A stretch of DNA of 18,541 nucleotides, taken from positions 1 to 18,541 of the forward strand of contig JADJAE010000094.1 in NCBI GenBank assembly GCA_016704445.1. Direction: 5' to 3'. This DNA comes from Deltaproteobacteria bacterium (GTDB lineage: Bacteria; Myxococcota_A; Polyangia; Polyangiales; Ga0077539). Below the pieces are notes generated by a model, which saw nothing but the letters and a program-made list of their open reading frames with translations, was not told the DNA's origin and did not search any database. Shown here in pieces: positions 14,817 to 18,541 of the stretch; position 1 is the stretch's first letter; each line of letters starts with the position of its first letter. The translations under genes and the position numbers were made by a program.

Positions 14817-15794
14817 TCAGGGGCCGAGCAGCGGGGCGAGGTACGTGTTGACCTCGTCGTCGTCGGGCGTGCTGCCGCGGAAGGTGCTGGCGGAGGGGGT
14901 TCCGTAGGAGACGTTGCAGCTCGGGGGAGCGCCGCCGACCAGGGTGCCCTGGTTGAGCGTCACGCCGGTCTGCGCGGACACGAGGCGCACCGGCTGGAAG
15001 AGCTGCACCCGGGGGAAGTTACGGCTGCTCCCAGGGACGCGGATGCCGTTGCGGGTGCGCCAGGTGTCGCAGGTGCCCTGCTGCTGCTCGACCACGGGCT
15101 CGAAGCACATCACGATGTCGGTGCCCGCGACGTCGGGAGAGCGACGCCCGGTGGGGATCAGCGACTGGCGGATGTTCCACTCGGCGCCCACGGAGGAGCG
15201 GGCGATGCCCACCACGCGGTGCGGCAGGCCCGTCGGGGTGTACATCCTCGCGGCCGCCACGCCCTGGCCGCTGCACACGGTCTTCAGCGCGCCGTAGGTC
15301 GACTGCTCCTTGTCGTGGGCCTGCTTGGCCAGCACGATGCCGACGCCGCAGGCGATCACCACCACGCCGACGCCGAGGCCGATGAACAGCCCCTTCTTCG
15401 ACGACGACTGCGGGGGCATCTGGTTGAAGCCGCCCGGGGCGCCGTAGCCCCCCATCTGCGGCTGCGGAGCGAAGCCGCCCGGCTGCGAGGGGTATCCCCC
15501 GCCCGGAGGAGCGCCGTAGCCGCCGCCCGAGGGAGGCTGTCCGCCCGGAGGACCCCAACCACCCGGAGGCTGTCCGCCGCCCGGAGGACCGAAGCCGCCC
15601 GGAGGAGCCCCGCCCGGAGGACCGAAGCCGCCCGGAGGCTGTCCGCCGCCCGGAGGACCGAAGCCACCCGGAGGCTGTCCGCCACCCGGAGGACCGAAGC
15701 CACCCGGAGGACCGAATCCACCCGGCGGCTGTCCACCGCCCGGAGGACCGAACGGACCGTTGCCCCAACCACCACCGCCTGGATTACCCGCCAT
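14817..15794 (-). CDS. Single-pass membrane protein with Pro/Gly-rich repeat N-terminus
   Basis: The product is 325 aa. Residues 1-130 are Pro/Gly/Gln-rich with repeated GFGPPGGGQPP units and no charge, presumably a disordered cytoplasmic domain. After SSSKK, one membrane helix spans about 134-156 (LFIGLGVGVVVIACGVGIVL). The remaining 170 residues should be outside: they contain four Cys (likely two disulfides) and the segments GLPHRVVGIARSSVGAEWNI, TDIVMCFEPV and VQLFQPVRLVSAQTGVTL. I recognise no family. The ATG at 15794 is chosen over the GTG at 15803. No Shine-Dalgarno sequence is visible; instead the leader holds a pure CT tract on this strand. It follows the nidogen-domain gene by 51 bases and may be cotranscribed. 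Confidence 0.8.
   Translation of the reverse strand: MAGNPGGGGWGNGPFGPPGGGQPPGGFGPPGGFGPPGGGQPPGGFGPPGGGQPPGGFGPPGGAPPGGFGPPGGGQPPGGWGPPGGQPPSGGGYGAPPGGGYPSQPGGFAPQPQMGGYGAPGGFNQMPPQSSSKKGLFIGLGVGVVVIACGVGIVLAKQAHDKEQSTYGALKTVCSGQGVAAARMYTPTGLPHRVVGIARSSVGAEWNIRQSLIPTGRRSPDVAGTDIVMCFEPVVEQQQGTCDTWRTRNGIRVPGSSRNFPRVQLFQPVRLVSAQTGVTLNQGTLVGGAPPSCNVSYGTPSASTFRGSTPDDDEVNTYLAPLLGP
15535..15765. repeat. Tandem Pro/Gly-coding repeats
   Basis: Units of the form ggaggctgtccgccgcccgg, followed by aggaccgaagccgcc, recur about six times with some shorter units between. They encode the GFGPPGGGQPP repeats of the protein on the minus strand. Near identity between copies suggests recent expansion or slippage. 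Confidence 0.85.
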
Positions 15795-15814
15795 TGTCAG
15801 CACCGTATTGTTGA

Positions 15815-15844
15815 ATGAGAGAGGGAGAGAGAGGGAGAGAGAGG
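15815..15844. repeat. GA-rich simple repeat (CT tract in the mRNA leader)
   Basis: The plus strand is an uninterrupted GA-type purine run with units gagaggga. It lies between the stop of the nidogen-domain gene and the start of the Pro/Gly-repeat gene. In the minus-strand transcript it is a pyrimidine tract about 20 bases before the ATG, in a gene lacking a Shine-Dalgarno site. Confidence 0.8.
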
Positions 15845-15845
15845 T

Positions 15846-17069
15846 TCAGCTTCCGAAGCGGGCGGCCCCGGAGCGCACCTGGATGCGCCACACGCCAGGG
15901 GTCGAGCCGTTGGAGGTGCTGCAGAGGTTGAGGACGTTGTTGGTGAGGGAGCCCGGGAGCGTGAGGGAGTTCACCTCGTCGCCGAAGTCCACGCCTGCCT
16001 GGGCGGGCGTTCCGCCGAGGCCGCCGGTGCCGCCGGAGGCGTCGCCGGTGGTCCACTCGCAGCGCGAGTAACGGAACTCCACATCGAAGTCACCAGCCGC
16101 ACCCACCGGGGTGATGATCACCTGGAAGGAGTTCTGCCGGGTGTCGTTCATCGTGTAGAAACCGACCTGGTACCAGGTGGCGACGAAGCGGGTGGGCTCC
16201 ACGACGAAGCACACATGGTTCCTCGCGGGCTGGCCGCCGCCGCGGGTGTCGACGTCGCCCCACCACGGAGCGATCAGCGGGGCCGGAGTCCCGGTGGCCA
16301 TGCGGGGGAAGGGGTTGGGCGAGTAGGTGGTGACCGGCCCGCCGAAGCTCACGTTGCCGTTGTTGTTGAGATAGATGCTCGGGTACCGCAGGCCCCGCAT
16401 CAGGAGGCCCGCGCCGAAGCCGCTGCCCAGGGGGATGGCCCCGCCGACCCCGGAGTCCGACCCGGGGCCCGAGTAGCTGCCGTCGTCCGAGCCGACCATG
16501 CAGTTGGTCAGCGGTCCGAAGCCGTTGGGACCGCCCAAGCCCGTCAGCAGCGTCGCGCCCGGACCCGCGTCGCGAGGCAGCCCGGTGTCCGTGGGAGTCC
16601 CCCGGTCGGTGGGCATGCCGCGGTCGGTGGGCGTGCCGGAGTCGAAGCCCGCCACGCAGCGGTTGGCCACGCAGGACTGGCCCGTGACGAGGCAGTCGTC
16701 GGTGCGCACGCACTCCACGCAGGCCCCGCGAGCGAGGTCGCAGACAAGGCCCGCCGCGCTGCAATCGCGGTCCGAGCGACAGGTGGGGCCGAGGTCCATG
16801 GGCTGGGGGATGTCCACCGCCACGGGGATGTCTTCGGGGAAGCCCACGTCCACCGCCACGGGGATGTCCTCGGGGAAGCCGGCGTCCACCGCCATCGGGA
16901 CATCGGTGCCCTTGGCGGGGACATCGACCGCGGGGGCGTCGTTGGTCACCACGCCGCTGTCGATGACCGCTCCGCGATCGGCGGGCGGGCCCGAGTCGAA
17001 GTCGATGAGGCCGCTCGCACGGGAAGAACACGCGCCAGCGAGCACGGCGCAAAGCAAGACCCTCTTCAT
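15846..17069 (-). CDS. Lipoprotein with Cys-rich segment and nidogen-like (NIDO) domain
   Basis: The product is 407 aa. The signal peptide MKRVLLCAVLAGAC has a likely lipidated Cys14, though the lipobox (AGAC) is imperfect. Residues 20-95 are Asp/Val/Pro linker with a 12-residue repeat (AVD-x-GFPEDIPV, about 2.3 copies). A Cys-rich segment at 97-138 has eight Cys in the spacing of small disulfide domains (CRSDRDC, VECVRTDDC). Another linker carries PTDRG repeats (147-168). The C-terminal half (about 215-400) is nidogen-like: YLNNNGNVSFG, PAPLIAPWWGDVDTRGGG, RFVATWYQVGFY, NSFQVIIT and DFDVEFRYSRCEW. The protein should be displayed on the outer membrane; a role in adhesion is inference. The ATG at 17069 is chosen because the signal peptide begins there; the frame stays open upstream through the inverted repeat, which is not evidence of coding. 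Confidence 0.85.
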   Translation of the reverse strand: MKRVLLCAVLAGACSSRASGLIDFDSGPPADRGAVIDSGVVTNDAPAVDVPAKGTDVPMAVDAGFPEDIPVAVDVGFPEDIPVAVDIPQPMDLGPTCRSDRDCSAAGLVCDLARGACVECVRTDDCLVTGQSCVANRCVAGFDSGTPTDRGMPTDRGTPTDTGLPRDAGPGATLLTGLGGPNGFGPLTNCMVGSDDGSYSGPGSDSGVGGAIPLGSGFGAGLLMRGLRYPSIYLNNNGNVSFGGPVTTYSPNPFPRMATGTPAPLIAPWWGDVDTRGGGQPARNHVCFVVEPTRFVATWYQVGFYTMNDTRQNSFQVIITPVGAAGDFDVEFRYSRCEWTTGDASGGTGGLGGTPAQAGVDFGDEVNSLTLPGSLTNNVLNLCSTSNGSTPGVWRIQVRSGAARFGS

Positions 17070-17655
17070 GCGCGACACCCTAGCGGAGCCGTAGGGGCCG
17101 ACACAAGCGACCGGCCTGTTCGGGCTCATGGAGAGGGCGAAGGGATGCCGCTGCGGTAGTGAAGGCAGGGCCGAAGCCAGGGCGGCCCCCTCACCGCGCT
17201 GCCGCGCGCCCTGCACCCCCGCGGGGCGCTCATCGTTGCTCTCATCGAGCGCAGGCCGCTTGCAGGCTGGGGTTCCGCGCGTTGGCGCGTCACCCCAGGC
17301 AATAACAAGATGGCCGCCCCGGACAGGGTCCGGGGCTCCGAACGGCCGTCTCTGTGCGCAGGTTGCCGGGTCCGCTGTCGAGCGAACCGAGGGAACCAGC
17401 CGGACGCGGACGCGCCGCCTCCGGCACGTATCAGGCGATGCCCGCTCGGAGCCCCGGACCGATGTCCGGGGCGGCCATCGTGTTATTGCCTGGGGTGACG
17501 CGCCAACGCGCGGAACCCGAGCCTGCAAGCGGATTGCGCTCGAAGAGAGCAACGATGAGCGCCCCGCGGGGGTGCAGGGCGCGCGGCAGCGCGTTTGAGG
17601 ACGCCGCCCGAGCTTCGGCTCTGCCTTCACTTCGCAGCGGTAGCGAAGGTCCCCC
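17070..17655. other. Gene-free stretch with large inverted repeat
   Basis: It lies between two minus-strand genes. About 490 of its 586 bases belong to the inverted repeat listed separately. The 79 bases next to 17069 must hold the promoter and ribosome binding site of the nidogen-domain gene if it is not read through; I see no clear consensus there. Confidence 0.5.
17149..17640. repeat. Very long inverted repeat, ~195-bp arms with ~95-base loop
   Basis: The left arm (about 17149-17347) and right arm (about 17442-17640) are reverse complements at roughly nine bases in ten. One block of 49 bases is perfect (17195-17243 with 17545-17593). A second perfect block of about 37 bases begins at ggttccgcgcgttggcgcgt. 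The two arms meet a loop of about 95 bases (17348-17441). The right arm starts 16 bases past the stop of the minus-strand gene ending at 17656. No transposase frame lies within it. It shares no obvious sequence with the repeat at 125-399. It could be a non-autonomous mobile element, a transcript-processing structure or the product of an inverted duplication. Confidence 0.92.
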
Positions 17656-18541
17656 TCAGCGCAGCACCGACACCACCAGCCGGTACGACGGCACCGCGCT
17701 CTCCCCCCGGCCCACGCAGAGCGCGTAGGTCCCCGCGGTGAGGCCGCTCGCCTGAGGGTGGGTCCACGGGGCGAGGGTGGTGCAGAGGCCCCGCCGGGGG
17801 CTGTCATCCTCCCGAACGATCTCCGCCCCCGATGGGGCGTACACCGAGAGCGACGGGTCTCCCCCGGAGCGCTCGCACACCCGCTCGTCGCCGGTGAAGG
17901 TCTCCGCCACCAGCGAGGCTCCCGCCGGGATCGTCACCCGCACGCAGTCCCTCACGTCCGCCCCGCTGAGCGAGCCCGCCAGCACCACCGCCGCGCCTGC
18001 GAGGCTCGTCCCCGCCGCGGGGCTGTCGTTGGGCTCGGTCTCCGCCGTGGCCGCTCGGCAGGTCGCCGTCGTGGCGCTGTCCGCCGCGCACCCTCCTCCC
18101 ATGCACCGGGTGGAGTAGTACCGCAGGTCGCACGCCGCCCCGGTCGCCACCGTCCTCAGGCAGCGGCCTCCGCCCGACTCCAGCGAGCACGACAGCCCCG
18201 TGTCGCAGCGGGGAGCGACCCCCCGACACGCCGCTCCGGCCGCCGCTCCGGGCGCCGCGCAGACGCCGTCGGTGAGGGCTGTGTTGGGGGCGCAGTCGGT
18301 GTCCATCGAGCAGATGGTGGTGCCGTCGAGCGGGTCGCAGCGGCCCGCAGGGAGGGCCGTGCTCACGCAGACCTCGTTCTCGCCGTCGGGCGAAGGGCGG
18401 CACTCCAGGCCCGCGGCGCAGCGGGTCGCCGCGCCCGGCATGCAGGGGGAGCCCGCGACGCTGCCGGGGGTGACGCAGGTTCCGACGCCGCCGAGGGGGC
18501 TCAGGGCGCACACCAGGCCCGCCGCGCAGGCGTCGCGGAAG
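17656..18541 (-). CDS. Cys-rich protein with C-terminal PPC-like domain, partial (N-terminus outside window)
   Basis: At least 295 residues are visible; the frame remains open to the window edge, so the start and any signal peptide lie beyond 18541. The visible N-terminal two thirds hold tandem Cys-rich units with Gly/Ala linkers (GSPCMPGAATRCAAGLEC, GAACRGVAPRCDTGLSC, GAACDLRYYSTRCMGGGC), spaced like small disulfide-bonded repeats. The C-terminal 115 residues open with ETEPNDSPAAGTSL and continue with DCVRVTIPAG, DPSLSVYAPSG, EDDSPRRGLCTTLAPW and LTAGTYALCVGRG, a standard PPC (pre-peptidase C-terminal) beta domain. Such proteins are exported and probably surface attached. The stop lies next to the large inverted repeat. 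Confidence 0.85.
   Translation of the reverse strand, partial: FRDACAAGLVCALSPLGGVGTCVTPGSVAGSPCMPGAATRCAAGLECRPSPDGENEVCVSTALPAGRCDPLDGTTICSMDTDCAPNTALTDGVCAAPGAAAGAACRGVAPRCDTGLSCSLESGGGRCLRTVATGAACDLRYYSTRCMGGGCAADSATTATCRAATAETEPNDSPAAGTSLAGAAVVLAGSLSGADVRDCVRVTIPAGASLVAETFTGDERVCERSGGDPSLSVYAPSGAEIVREDDSPRRGLCTTLAPWTHPQASGLTAGTYALCVGRGESAVPSYRLVVSVLR

Noticed and set aside
16215..17159. 314-codon plus-strand frame opposite the nidogen-domain lipoprotein
   Set aside because: His/Arg/Ala-rich shadow without any domain.
17070..17807. N-terminal extension of the nidogen-domain gene through the inverted repeat
   Set aside because: The frame is open but overlaps the stop region of the neighbouring gene in another frame, and a good signal peptide begins at 17069.
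1..18541. CRISPR array, tRNA, rRNA or complete insertion sequence
   Set aside because: No regularly spaced direct repeats, no cloverleaf or rRNA-like segments, and no transposase-like frame were seen.

Overview
The window is very GC-rich DNA with coding sequence on both strands. The gene content points to a myxobacterium (Myxococcota, probably Polyangia; Sandaracinus-like relatives seem plausible). The clues are a Hanks-type Ser/Thr kinase next to a TPR/PEGA protein, a PilZ-like protein, and many predicted lipoproteins whose mature N-termini are Asp/Ala/Gly/Pro linkers (DAG, TDRG) followed by PPC-like, nidogen-like, Cys-rich or Gly-rich regions. The taxonomic assignment is an inference; there is no rRNA or other marker here.

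Layout. Positions 1-435 hold no convincing gene but carry a long, nearly perfect inverted repeat (125-399). Five minus-strand genes follow: a DUF2786-like/zinc-ribbon small protein (436-768), a DUF937-like Gly-rich protein (829-1521), a TPR+PEGA protein (1616-2638) and, just upstream of it, its probable operon partner, a membrane-anchored Ser/Thr kinase (2679-3908). A divergent spacer leads to plus-strand genes: a small conserved protein (4160-4558), a CDP-alcohol phosphatidyltransferase (4641-5192), a large PPC/nidogen-like surface protein whose N-terminus looks damaged or misframed (5520-7445), a possible gene remnant (7486-7779) and a Hint-domain lipoprotein (7835-8509). A convergent multi-spanning membrane protein, GT-C-like, lies at 8531-9913. 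An Mrp-family ATPase (10061-11158) is convergent with a PilZ-like protein (11183-11674). Two plus-strand lipoproteins come next: one Gly-rich with a PE_PGRS-like composition (11888-13444) and one cytochrome-c-like with a CX4CH haem motif (13519-14058). The right end is minus-strand: a small membrane protein with a repeat tail (14065-14778), a Pro/Gly-repeat single-pass protein (14817-15794), a nidogen-domain lipoprotein (15846-17069), a second, larger inverted repeat (17149-17640) and a Cys-rich/PPC protein that runs off the window (17656 to beyond 18541).

How the genes may work together. No single pathway unites the window. The theme is envelope and surface biology: at least four predicted lipoproteins or surface proteins, a kinase/PEGA pair that may sense at the envelope, a lipid head-group enzyme and a GT-C-like membrane protein. 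Housekeeping-type functions (Mrp Fe-S carrier, CDP-alcohol transferase) are interspersed. The least explained items are the Hint-domain lipoprotein, which has an intact N-terminal catalytic Cys but no C-terminal splice Asn, and the two unrelated long inverted repeats, each sitting just past the stop codon of a minus-strand gene.
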